A DNA stretch of 37,686 nt from Flavobacterium tegetincola DSM 22377 (GTDB taxonomy: Bacteria > Bacteroidota > Bacteroidia > Flavobacteriales > Flavobacteriaceae), in assembly GCF_000425485.1 (NCBI RefSeq), contig NZ_AUDN01000030.1, forward strand, positions 1 through 37,686. Direction: 5' to 3'. The position numbers and the translations under genes are program-made. Shown in pieces: positions 27,001 to 35,880 of the stretch (position 1 is its first letter; every line of letters starts with the position of its first letter). The notes beneath the pieces are model-generated. The model was not told the DNA's origin. It did no database searches and worked only from the letters and a program-made list of their open reading frames with translations.

Positions 27001-28773
27001 ATGAAAAAAAAATTACTTTATACCCTACTATTTTTGGCAACATTAAGTGTTCAAGCCCAAACGTGGCAATGGGCTAAACGCGGAGGTAGTGTATTACCAC
27101 CACCCAATGGAAATGAAAAAGTAGTATCGATGTGTGTGGACCCTAATGGAAATGTTACCGTAGCTTCCCTAGTAAGTTCGTCTAACATTAATATTGATGG
27201 TAACTTAAAGACCGGTTACTCGGTACAATATCCCTCCTCTGATATTGCCATTGCTAGTTTTTCTTGTGATGGTACGTACCGGTGGAGTAAAACAATCGGT
27301 GGTTATAATACTGATAAAATCCAAGATGTAGGTACGGATGCAGAAGGAAATGTGTATGCAGCGGGTACAATAACCGTTGGAGTCACTGATTTTGGAACCA
27401 CAACAACAGCCTATCAAGCACATTTTGATACGGACACCATTCTTCCTGCAGCGCTCCAAAGTGTAAATCAATACAAAAAATCCATGTTTCTAATTAAATA
27501 CGACAGTATTGGTACGTTCAAGTGGTTGCGTATGCCACAACCTGATGATGTAACTAATGTAACATCAATTAGTCAAAACTCGTCTAAAAATCTACAAGTG
27601 GATGGCTTGGGAAATTCTTATTGGTATGTCTATTTATCTCCGGGTGTTTATGCCAATGGCAATTATACCGTAACAAGTCCAGGAGTAACGCACCATATCT
27701 TGAAATATGATTCAGAGGGTAACTTTGTTAGCGGTCTTCCTATTGACATTGTAACCACTGGTTATAACGATTTCCGATTTACACGAAATCATATTAATGG
27801 CAATTACTATATTGTGGGCGGGTTTAGTTCATTAGCCGAAGAGGGAACTATAACTATTGGAGGACAACTGATGGCTCATAGCAAATATCTAGCAGCCTTT
27901 GATAGTACGGGAGCTTTTTTATGGACACGTACAAACAATGGGAATACACCATGGGAAGTACAAGACTTTGATGTAACATTTGACGCAAATAATGATTTGT
28001 ATCTTACTGGAACTACTTTATATAGCAGTCCGCTTGAAGGGCCCAATGTAATAGATGGTTGGAATGGGCAACAATTTGTGGTACCAGCTAATAATTCTGG
28101 AACATTTATGTACGTTGTCAAAATGGATACAATGGGAAATACCATTTGGCAAACCAATAGTAGTAGTGTAGGAAATGCAAAAGGTATTGCTATTAATGGA
28201 AATGAAGTTGCCATTACAGGTTATTCTCATTCATTTATTTGGCAAGGTATTAATTTTATTTACCCAAACAACGGTGGAGATGGACAGTATCCTTTTATCA
28301 TTCGTTTTAATAAAAACACAGGTGCCATAATTGCTAATCACTATTTAACAGCTAATAGTGTTTCTTCGGATTACGGACAACGTATACTTTCCGATAATGT
28401 AGGCAATTATTTAATTGGTGGTTCATTTCAATCTACCATGAGTGGTTTTGGTGGTTCGATTACCAATGTGGGAGGTAGTGACGATTTCTTCGTGGCTAAA
28501 TTCGGGAGTGCTAGTTGTGATTTTTTAGGAGCTACTGTATTTGATAAAAAAGCAACTATTTTGTATCCTAACCCAGTGCTTAACCATTTATTCATCAATA
28601 CACAAGAAGTTCAAAAGTATCAGGTTTATTCTATTCTTGGATCTAAAATTAGTGAAGGAGTTCTATCGGTGGGTTCTAGTATTGATTGTAGTAACTTAAC
28701 AAGTGGAGTGTATTTGTTGAATTTAATTAACAATAATGGCTTAAGTACTACTATGAAGTTTGTGAAACAATAA
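27001..28773 (+). CDS. Beta-propeller (SBBP-like) T9SS-secreted protein
   Basis: This 590-residue protein has a signal peptide (1-19, VQAQ). Its repeats differ from RCC1, with pattern D--GN-Y--G---- and ---W-K---, for example DAEGNVYAAG, SYWYVYLSPG, NDLYLTGTT and NYLIGGSF. Such repeats are typical of SBBP-type propellers. A type 1 T9SS domain occupies about 520-590. Its last 100 or so bases, and the spacer after it, are nearly identical to those of the pseudogene just upstream although the bodies are unrelated, which points to copying of the sorting-domain end. Confidence 0.87.
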   Translation: MKKKLLYTLLFLATLSVQAQTWQWAKRGGSVLPPPNGNEKVVSMCVDPNGNVTVASLVSSSNINIDGNLKTGYSVQYPSSDIAIASFSCDGTYRWSKTIGGYNTDKIQDVGTDAEGNVYAAGTITVGVTDFGTTTTAYQAHFDTDTILPAALQSVNQYKKSMFLIKYDSIGTFKWLRMPQPDDVTNVTSISQNSSKNLQVDGLGNSYWYVYLSPGVYANGNYTVTSPGVTHHILKYDSEGNFVSGLPIDIVTTGYNDFRFTRNHINGNYYIVGGFSSLAEEGTITIGGQLMAHSKYLAAFDSTGAFLWTRTNNGNTPWEVQDFDVTFDANNDLYLTGTTLYSSPLEGPNVIDGWNGQQFVVPANNSGTFMYVVKMDTMGNTIWQTNSSSVGNAKGIAINGNEVAITGYSHSFIWQGINFIYPNNGGDGQYPFIIRFNKNTGAIIANHYLTANSVSSDYGQRILSDNVGNYLIGGSFQSTMSGFGGSITNVGGSDDFFVAKFGSASCDFLGATVFDKKATILYPNPVLNHLFINTQEVQKYQVYSILGSKISEGVLSVGSSIDCSNLTSGVYLLNLINNNGLSTTMKFVKQ

Positions 28774-28781
28774 TGTCGCTC

Positions 28782-28829
28782 AACCTATAACCTATAACCT
28801 ACAACTTACAACCTACAACCTTTTTTATC
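28782..28829 (+). promoter_or_regulatory. 7-bp tandem repeat leader, 6 units
   Basis: The units are AACCTAT, AACCTAT, AACCTAC, AACTTAC, AACCTAC and AACCTTT (28782-28823), then TTTATCATG. The other leaders have four units, so unit number varies while the distance from the last unit to ATG stays at 13 bases. Confidence 0.65.
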
Positions 28830-30233
28830 ATGAAAAAACTTTTACTTATTACATTATTATCACTTTCCACACTCTTTTCTAATGCCCAATGTTATGAAAG
28901 CTTAAAATTTGGAGGAAGCCATACAATTGGTGTCAAAGCAGACGGAACACTTTGGGGCTGGGGTCGGGCCTATGAAGGTGAGCTAGCAACTGTTAATTGG
29001 ACCGAACCGAATCCGATTCAAATCAATTCAATCTCTAATATTAAAAATTTATACCCAGGTGTACTCAATACATTCATAATAAAAAATGATGGTACACTGT
29101 GGGGTGTCGGTAGTAATCAACTCGGTTCGTTGGGTGTAAATTCAACTACACAAAGTTTCACAAATTTTCAGCAAATTACTACAAGTAACAATTGGTTAAA
29201 GGTAGCCCCTTCACTTTATTTCACGTTAGCTTTAAAATCAGATGGAACTATTTGGTCATGGGGTCAAGACGACAATAATCAAACTGGGAATCCCCCTTCA
29301 TCAGAGTCACAACTTGTTCCCATACAAGTAGGTACAGCAATGGATTGGGTTGACATAGCTACAAGTACAGGTGAAACAGCTTTTGCTTTAAAAGCAAATA
29401 GCACACTTTGGGGTTGGGGAGCAAATACAGGATCATTGTTAGTGGCTGCATCTAGCGTGTATTCCTTATCAACACCTACTCAAATTACAACCGCCACTAA
29501 CTGGAGTAAAATAAGTGTGGGAGGTGTGCATATTTTAGCTCAAAAAGCAGATGGAATATTATGGTCTTGGGGGTCTGGCGCCGCAAGAGGGGTAGGCGAG
29601 AATGTTAACCCTGGCATTACTCCAACTCAAATTGGAAATGAAATATGGAAAAGTTTTTCAGCAGGTGGTTCTACTTCTTTTGGAGTTAAAGAAAACGGTA
29701 CGCTATGGGCATGGGGATATAATACTAATGGTGAATTAGCCGATGGAACAAATACAACTCATTATTTACCTGTTCAAATAGGAACCGATACCAACTGGGA
29801 CACTGTTAACGGAGGTATATACTCAACTTCTATGGCTACTAAAACTGACGGAAGTGTTTATTATTGGGGTAATAATTATTTCGGTGAGTTTGGTAATGGC
29901 ACAGATTATATTGATTATTTCTTTACTTCTCCTCAATTAACGCCTAATATTTGTGTAACTAGTTTATCTACTCCTACTTTTGAGAAATCGGCTGAGGTGA
30001 AAATGTATCCAAATCCAGCCTCTGGTACGGTTCAAGTACAGTATGATTTAAGTGTATCAAATGCAACGGTAGAATTGTACGATTTAATGGGGCGTTTGTT
30101 GAGTCAAAAAGCATTGGTTGATGCACAAGGTACCGCTACGCTAAACATCAGTACTTATGCTGCAGGTGTGTATATTGTAGCAATCAGAAACGAAAATCAA
30201 ATCTTATACCAACAAAAATTAGTCATTAAATAA
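28830..30233 (+). CDS. RCC1-type seven-bladed propeller (group II) with type 2 T9SS domain
   Basis: The 467-residue protein has a signal peptide (MKKLLLITLLSLSTLFSNAQ) and seven blades of group II, starting CYESLKFGG-HTIG. The sorting domain (about 391-467) is of another type: YPNPASGTVQVQYDL, ELYDLMGRLLSQ, NQILYQQKL. That type is shared with the orphan piece at 35881, not with the other RCC1 genes. Blade 7 DNA (29826-29984) is nearly identical to 32805-32963 of the frameshifted copy, which has a type 1 domain. The change of domain falls right after CCTACTTTTGAG. It is followed by the CTCC/GGAG spacer, as are the other type 2 genes. Confidence 0.9.
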   Translation: MKKLLLITLLSLSTLFSNAQCYESLKFGGSHTIGVKADGTLWGWGRAYEGELATVNWTEPNPIQINSISNIKNLYPGVLNTFIIKNDGTLWGVGSNQLGSLGVNSTTQSFTNFQQITTSNNWLKVAPSLYFTLALKSDGTIWSWGQDDNNQTGNPPSSESQLVPIQVGTAMDWVDIATSTGETAFALKANSTLWGWGANTGSLLVAASSVYSLSTPTQITTATNWSKISVGGVHILAQKADGILWSWGSGAARGVGENVNPGITPTQIGNEIWKSFSAGGSTSFGVKENGTLWAWGYNTNGELADGTNTTHYLPVQIGTDTNWDTVNGGIYSTSMATKTDGSVYYWGNNYFGEFGNGTDYIDYFFTSPQLTPNICVTSLSTPTFEKSAEVKMYPNPASGTVQVQYDLSVSNATVELYDLMGRLLSQKALVDAQGTATLNISTYAAGVYIVAIRNENQILYQQKLVIK

Positions 30234-30261
30234 TTAATTTAATTTTAAGTAAATTGCATTT

Positions 30262-30318
30262 AATCTATCCAATCCTAGCTCCCTCTCCTTTGGAGGGGTT
30301 GGGTGAGGATTCTAATCC
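30262..30318. repeat. CTCC/GGAG intergenic repeat, copy 3
   Basis: TCTATCCAATCCTAG, then CCCTCTCC-TTT-GGAGGGG, then TTGGGTGAGGATTCTAA. It is continuous with the terminator-like hairpin that follows. Confidence 0.7.
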
Positions 30319-30319
30319 A

Positions 30320-30347
30320 AGAGGCAGGCAAAGCCTGCCTCTTTTTT
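30320..30347 (+). terminator. terminator-like hairpin just before a start codon
   Basis: AGAGGCAGGC (30320-30329) pairs with GCCTGCCTCT (30333-30342) and a T-run ends at 30347. ATG 30360 begins only 12 bases later. It can close the upstream transcript, but it also blocks any transcript entering the next gene from upstream. Confidence 0.85.
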
Positions 30348-30359
30348 AAATTACACATC

Positions 30360-31739
30360 ATGAAAAAACTTTTACTTAGTGCATTTTTACTAACTACAAT
30401 CTTTGCGAATGCCCAGTGTTACGAATCGCTCTCTTTTGGCGGTGCCCATACAATAGGTTTAAATACAGATGGTACACTTTGGGGTTGGGGCTTAGGGCAT
30501 TATGGTCAGTTGGGAACTCTTAATACTACTGAGCCAAATCCTATTCAAGTTAGTAACTTATTTAGTTGGGATAAAATTTATACCGGTGTACAAAATACAT
30601 TTGGTATAAAAGATGATGGTACGCTTTGGGGAATTGGAAGTAATGAACTTGGCTCATTAGGTGTAAATTCTACCACGCAAAATTTTAGCACCTTTCAACA
30701 AATCACTACGGCTACTAATTGGTTAAAAGTAGCTCCTTCCTATCTTTTTACCTTAGCTTTAAAATCAAATGGGACAATTTGGGCATGGGGTCAAGATAAC
30801 TACAATCAAACTGGAAACTCTCCTTCTTCTGAACAGCAGATATCACCTATTCAAGTAGGCACCGCAACGGATTGGATTGATATAGCTACAAGTACAGGTG
30901 AAACAGCTTTTGCGTTGAAAGCGGATGGCACAATCTGGGGTTGGGGGGCAAATACAGGATCATTGTTAGTGGCTGCGTCTAGTGTATATTCACTATCAAC
31001 GCCTACACAAATTACTAATGTAAATACTTGGGCTAGGATGAGTGTAGGAGGTTCACATATATTAGCGCAGAAAGCTGATGGAACATTATGGTCGTGGGGT
31101 TCTGGCGCGGCAAGAGGGGTAGGCGAGAATGTTAATCCGGGCATTACCCCAACACTAATTGGAACTGAAATATGGAAAAATTTTTCAGCAGGTGGTTCTG
31201 CTTCTTTTGGAGTTAAAGAAAACGGTACGCTGTGGGCATGGGGCTATAATATAAATGGTGAGTTAGCAGATGGCACGTCAACTACGCAGTATGTTCCGGT
31301 TCAAATAGGAACTGATACCAATTGGGATACGGTACAGTCTCGAAACTACTCTACTTCTATGGCTACTAAAACGGACGGAAGCATTTATTATTGGGGTAAT
31401 AATTATTACGGTGAGTTTGGTAACGGCACAGATTATATTGATTATTTCTTTACTTCTCCTCAATTAACCCCCAACATTTGCGTCAATACATTAGCCACAT
31501 CCACATTTGAGCAAACTGCACTAAAGGTTTACCCCAATCCAGTGCAAAATGATTTGTTTATTGCTACACAAGAAACGCAAACCTATCAAATCTATTCAAT
31601 TTTAGGAGTAAAGATTAGTGAAGGAGTACTTTCTGTAGGGAATAGCATTGATTGTAGTAACTTAACAAGTGGTGTTTATTTGTTGAACATAACGGATAGT
31701 TTTGGGAAAGTATCAGCGGTGAAGTTTGTCAAACAATAA
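30360..31739 (+). CDS. RCC1-type seven-bladed propeller (group II), type 1 T9SS domain
   Basis: Taken from ATG 30360 the protein has 459 residues. Upstream in-frame codons run through the terminator hairpin and are not credible. It has a signal peptide (MKKLLLSAFLLTTIFANAQ), seven blades and a type 1 sorting domain (about 389-459; YPNPVQNDLF, GVLSVGNSIDC, GVYLLNITDS). The DNA at 30903-31145 is almost identical to 35038-35280 in the 34495 gene, so blades 4-5 look recently copied. Confidence 0.9.
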   Translation: MKKLLLSAFLLTTIFANAQCYESLSFGGAHTIGLNTDGTLWGWGLGHYGQLGTLNTTEPNPIQVSNLFSWDKIYTGVQNTFGIKDDGTLWGIGSNELGSLGVNSTTQNFSTFQQITTATNWLKVAPSYLFTLALKSNGTIWAWGQDNYNQTGNSPSSEQQISPIQVGTATDWIDIATSTGETAFALKADGTIWGWGANTGSLLVAASSVYSLSTPTQITNVNTWARMSVGGSHILAQKADGTLWSWGSGAARGVGENVNPGITPTLIGTEIWKNFSAGGSASFGVKENGTLWAWGYNINGELADGTSTTQYVPVQIGTDTNWDTVQSRNYSTSMATKTDGSIYYWGNNYYGEFGNGTDYIDYFFTSPQLTPNICVNTLATSTFEQTALKVYPNPVQNDLFIATQETQTYQIYSILGVKISEGVLSVGNSIDCSNLTSGVYLLNITDSFGKVSAVKFVKQ

Positions 31740-31775
31740 CTTTTTACGAACTTTAAACTTACGATTATGTTGCTC

Positions 31776-31809
31776 AACCTATAACTTACAACCTACAACC
31801 TTTTTTATC
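31776..31809 (+). promoter_or_regulatory. 7-bp tandem repeat leader, 4 units
   Basis: AACCTAT, AACTTAC, AACCTAC and AACCTTT (31776-31803) precede TTTATCATG at 31810. Unit order differs slightly from the leaders at 25560 and 26967. Confidence 0.65.
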
Positions 31810-33191
31810 ATGAAAAAACTTTTATTTATTACATTATTATCACTTTCCACACTCCTTTCTAATGCGCAATGTTATGAAAATTTAAAATTTGGAGGGAGTC
31901 ATACAATTGGTATAAAAGCAGACGGAACACTTTGGGGCTGGGGTCGGGCTTATGAAGGTGAGCTAGCAACTGTTAATTGGACCGAACCGAATCCGATTCA
32001 AATTAATTCAATATCTAATATTCAAAATTTTTATCCAGGTGTACTTAATACTTTTATTATTAAAAATGACGGGACCCTTTGGGGAACGGGTAGTAATTTA
32101 GATGGCTCTTTAGGAGTCAATGCCACAGCAGAAATTTTTGCTGCGTTTCAGCAAATCACAACGGCTACTAATTGGCTAAAAGTATCTGCTTCCCCATACT
32201 TTACCTTGGCTCTAAAAACAGATGGTACCATTTGGGCATGGGGTCAAGACGACTACAACCAAACTGGAAATCCGCCTGCCTCCCAATCCCAACTTGTACC
32301 CATACAAGTGGGTACGACAAACGATTGGATAGACATTGCAGCCAATACAAATTCAACTGCTTTCGCACTGAAAGCTGACGGGACGCTTTGGGGCTGGGGT
32401 TTCAATGCAAACTATCTATTAATAGCAGCATCCAGTGTGTCCTCCTTATCAACACCTACCCAAATTACAACTGTCACTAATTGGATAAAAATGAGTGTTG
32501 GCGGAGCACATATTTTGGCTCAAAAAGCTGACGGAACGTTGTGGACATGGGGGGGGGGCCAGCAAGAGGAATTGGTGAGGATGTGTATTCTGGCACGACC
32601 CCTCATCAAATAGGTACCGATCTATGGAAAAATTTTTCAGCGGGAGGCCTAACTTCTTTTGGTATCAAAGAAGATGGAACCCTGTGGGCATGGGGATTCA
32701 ATACCAACGGCGAATTAGCGGATGAAACGACTACAACTCATTATTTGCCTATTCAAATAGGAACCGAGACGAACTGGGACACTGTTCAAGCAGGTATCTA
32801 CTCTACTTCTATGGCTACTAAAACTGACGGAAGTGTTTATTATTGGGGTAATAATTATTTCGGTGAGTTTGGTAATGGCACAGATTATATTGATTATTTC
32901 TTTACTTCTCCTCAATTAACGCCTAATATTTGTGTAACTAGTTTATCTACTCCTACTTTTGAGCAAACTGAACTTAGAGTCTACCCTAACCCAGCACAAA
33001 ATCGTTTGTTTATCAATATCCAAGAAACTCAAACCTATCAAATCTACTCTATTTTAGGAGTTAAGATTAGCGAAGGAACACTTGCAGTAGGTAGTAATAT
33101 TGATTGCAGTAACCTGATAAATGGTGTTTACTTGTTGAATTTGACGAACAGCTCAGGGAATTCAAGTATTCAGAAATTCATAAAACAGTAA
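31810..33191 (+). pseudogene. RCC1-type propeller gene frameshifted at a G10 tract (group II)
   Basis: The first frame runs 31810-32613 (signal peptide, blades 1-4 and part of 5). A second, offset frame continues the homology from about 32541 to 33191 (rest of blade 5, blades 6-7, type 1 sorting domain). The shift lies in a run of ten G (32539-32548), where the paralogues read W-G-S-G-A-A-R-G. One extra G, or loss of two, restores a product of about 460 residues. Both halves are otherwise intact, so this may be a switchable tract rather than a dead gene. A sequencing or assembly error at the homopolymer is the main alternative. Confidence 0.85.
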
Positions 33192-33195
33192 TAAG

Positions 33196-34353
33196 ATGAT
33201 CGTAAATGATGGCGTTTGTTCTAATACTGCAAGCCATACCATTACGGTCGAAGAAGCAGTTCTGGACATACAGGTTGATGTTGCCATTTCTTGTGACCCA
33301 TATAAAGTAGTAATCACTGCCAATGCTGTAACGAATAGTTCAGATCCTGTACATTACAACTGGAGCAACGGCGCAGTGGGCAACAGCATTACTGTAAATG
33401 ATGGCGGTGCTTTTAGTGTTACTGCAAGTACTGGAGGAGGCTGCTCATTTACTAAACAAATTGATGTGCCAAAAAGTCCTGAAAACTATATGTGGATATT
33501 TCCTACAGGTTGCTATACAGACTGTATCAGAAAAGGAAATTATTTAATAGGGCCTTTATTGCCACTGCACAATTGGAGTTGGAACAACAATGGGCAATCC
33601 GTTTCTTCTGGAAGTGGTTTTGAAAGTCCTTTCACTTTGTATTCAAATGGCAATTATTCGATGACGATCAATACAGGAACATGTGATTTAGAGTCGGGAC
33701 TGTTGAGTTTTTCAAATAACACGTGTGGGGATTGCAAAATTGAAGACGTCAAAATCGAGGAAATCAAAAAAGTCGAAGCCCAATATTGTGCTTTTATACA
33801 AACACTAGTGGTGATTAGTGGAGCAAGTCAACCTTTTCAAGCGACTATTAGTGATCCAGCCAATCACGTAGCGGTAGTGCCTGGAGCATTCACTTTAAAC
33901 CCTGGAGCCAACATTATACAGGTAACACTCATCGCACAAAGTCCCTTTATAGGCGGGGGTACTACCTTGCGTATTCATGGTCTAATCCCTGAAAAAGAAG
34001 GATTTGTAGATTGCGAATATATATTCCCAATTACTATTCCATTTTGTGAGGGCGTACAAGTTGCGAAAACGGGAAATTCGACTGATACTACCTCCGAAAG
34101 AGCGAGCCTCCCAAGTTGCACTTTATACCCCAATCTTGCCAAAGGCAGCGTACAATTGCAGTATGATTTGGGTGTAGCCAACAGCACTTTAGAAGTATAT
34201 GAATTGACGGGACGCTTAATTACGCAGCAGGCATTGAGTACTTCACAAGGAACTACAACAATCAATACGAGTAACCTTGCCACTGGAATGTATATTGTGC
34301 TGGTGCGCGACGAGAACCAAATTTTATACCAACAAAAATTAATCATTGAATAA
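33196..34353 (+). pseudogene. Orphan C-terminal piece of a PKD-type T9SS protein (piece 1)
   Basis: This 385-codon frame begins five bases after the preceding stop codon but has no signal peptide. It starts in the middle of an Ig-like unit (VNDGVCSNTASHTITV). It then aligns with residues about 1315-1681 of the giant protein: WSNG, VPKSPENYMWIFPTGCYTDC, DCKIEDVKIEE and a type 2 sorting domain (YPNLAKGSV, ELTGRLITQQ, NQILYQQKL). YPNP has become YPNL. Without a signal peptide it cannot reach the T9SS, so it is either a truncated relic or a silent donor of domains. Confidence 0.75.
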
Positions 34354-34382
34354 TTAATGTAATTTAAGTAAATTGCATTTAA

Positions 34383-34447
34383 TCTATCCAATCCTAACTC
34401 CCCTCCTTCGGAGAGTCCCGATAGCTATCGGGAGGGGTGAGGATTCT
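34383..34447. repeat. CTCC/GGAG intergenic repeat, copy 4, with 18-bp palindrome
   Basis: TCTATCCAATCCTAACTCCC is followed by CTCCTTCGGAG and the perfect palindrome TCCCGATAGCTATCGGGA (34416-34433), then GGGGTGAGGATTCTAA. The palindrome appears inserted into the basic repeat. Confidence 0.75.
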
Positions 34448-34453
34448 AACCCA

Positions 34454-34481
34454 AGAGGCAGGCGCTGCCTGCCTCTTTTTT
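34454..34481 (+). terminator. terminator-like hairpin just before a start codon
   Basis: AGAGGCAGGC (34454-34463) pairs with GCCTGCCTCT (34467-34476) and the T-run ends at 34481. ATG 34495 follows 13 bases later. Confidence 0.85.
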
Positions 34482-34494
34482 AAATTTACCTATT

Positions 34495-35877
34495 ATGAAA
34501 AAAATACTACTTTTAATTTTAACAGCAATTGCAACCACTAGCCATGCCCAATGTTATGAATCGCTCACTTTCGGAGGCACGCATACCGTGGGTATAAAAT
34601 CCGATGGCACCCTTTGGGGTTGGGGCCAAGGAGATTGGCGTCAATTAGCAACAACTAATTTTACAGAGCCTAATCCCATTCAGGTAAGTGCTCTGACGAG
34701 TTGGAGTAAAGTTTTTCCTGGTATTCAAAATACCTTTGCTATAAAAAATGACGGCACACTTTGGGGTGTGGGTAGTAATTTGAATGGTTCTTTGGGAGTG
34801 AATTCCTCTGCAGAATATTTCCTAACTTTTCAACAAATCACAACAGCTACCGATTGGTTAAAAGTAGCTCCTTCCTATCTTTTTACCTTAGCTTTAAAAG
34901 CCGATGGTACAATTTGGGCATGGGGTCAAGACGACAACAATCAAACTGGTAATCCCCCTTCATCAGAGTCACAACTTTCTCCAATACAAGTAGGTACAGC
35001 AACTGATTGGATTGATGTTGCCACCAGTACAGGACGAACAGCTTTTGCGTTGAAAGCGGATGGCACAATCTGGGGTTGGGGGGCAAATACAGGATCATTG
35101 TTAGTGGCTGCATCTAGTGTATATTCACTATCAACTCCTACCCAAATTACAAATGTAAATACTTGGGCTAGGATGAGTGTTGGAGGTTCACATATATTAG
35201 CGCAGAAAGCTGATGGAACATTATGGTCGTGGGGTTCTGGCGCGGCAAGAGGAGTAGGCGAGAATGTTAACCCTGGCATTATCCCAACCCAGATTGCAAC
35301 TGAAATATGGAAAAATTTTTCAGCAGGTGGTTCTACTTCTTTTGGAGTTAAAGAAAATGGTACTCTTTGGGCATGGGGCTACAATCCATATGGTGATTTA
35401 GCAGATGGTACAACAACAACTCATTATATTCCTGTACAGATAGGAACGGATACCAATTGGGATACGGTACAAGCACGCAATTTTATTACTACAATGGCTA
35501 CTAAAACAGATGGATCAGTTTATTACTGGGGTAGAAATTATAATGGTGAGTTTGGAAATGGCACGGATTATAACCCTGGCTATTACACTTCACCACAACT
35601 CACCCCCAACATTTGTGTAACTAGTTTATCTACTCCTACTTTTGAGAAATCGGCTGAGGTGAAATTGTATCCAAATCCTGTTCAAAATCGCTTGTTTATC
35701 GACAATCAAGAAACAGTACAGTACCAAATCTATTCTATCTTAGGAGTTAAAATTAGTGAAGGCGCACTTACAGTAGGTAATAATATTGATTGCAGTAGTT
35801 TCAGTTCTGGAGTTTATTTGTTGAATTTGGTGAATAATTCAGGGAATTCAACAACTCTGAAGTTTGTGAAGCAGTAG
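34495..35877 (+). CDS. RCC1-type seven-bladed propeller (group II), type 1 T9SS domain
   Basis: The 460-residue protein has a signal peptide (MKKILLLILTAIATTSHAQ) almost identical in DNA to that of the group I pseudogene at 25594, joined to a group II body (CYESLTFGGTHTVG). Seven blades are followed by a linker (STPTFEKSAEVK) identical to that of the 28830 gene. The sorting domain is type 1 (YPNPVQNRLF), whereas 28830 has type 2, so the switch falls at YPNP. The gene ends with TAG. The orphan piece that follows lies in the same frame three bases later. Confidence 0.9.
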   Translation: MKKILLLILTAIATTSHAQCYESLTFGGTHTVGIKSDGTLWGWGQGDWRQLATTNFTEPNPIQVSALTSWSKVFPGIQNTFAIKNDGTLWGVGSNLNGSLGVNSSAEYFLTFQQITTATDWLKVAPSYLFTLALKADGTIWAWGQDDNNQTGNPPSSESQLSPIQVGTATDWIDVATSTGRTAFALKADGTIWGWGANTGSLLVAASSVYSLSTPTQITNVNTWARMSVGGSHILAQKADGTLWSWGSGAARGVGENVNPGIIPTQIATEIWKNFSAGGSTSFGVKENGTLWAWGYNPYGDLADGTTTTHYIPVQIGTDTNWDTVQARNFITTMATKTDGSVYYWGRNYNGEFGNGTDYNPGYYTSPQLTPNICVTSLSTPTFEKSAEVKLYPNPVQNRLFIDNQETVQYQIYSILGVKISEGALTVGNNIDCSSFSSGVYLLNLVNNSGNSTTLKFVKQ

Positions 35878-35880
35878 ATA

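Noticed and set aside
25560..28829. Heptamer repeats as telomere-like or CRISPR-like sequence
   Set aside because: Units are only 7 bp, uninterrupted by spacers and limited to gene leaders; no cas genes are near.
30303..30359. Upstream start for the 30360 gene that would add 19 residues
   Set aside because: The extension runs through the terminator hairpin and would bury the signal peptide; all paralogues start at the MKK codon.
31726..31809. Upstream start overlapping the end of the preceding gene
   Set aside because: The extension translates the heptamer-repeat leader; paralogues show the start at 31810.
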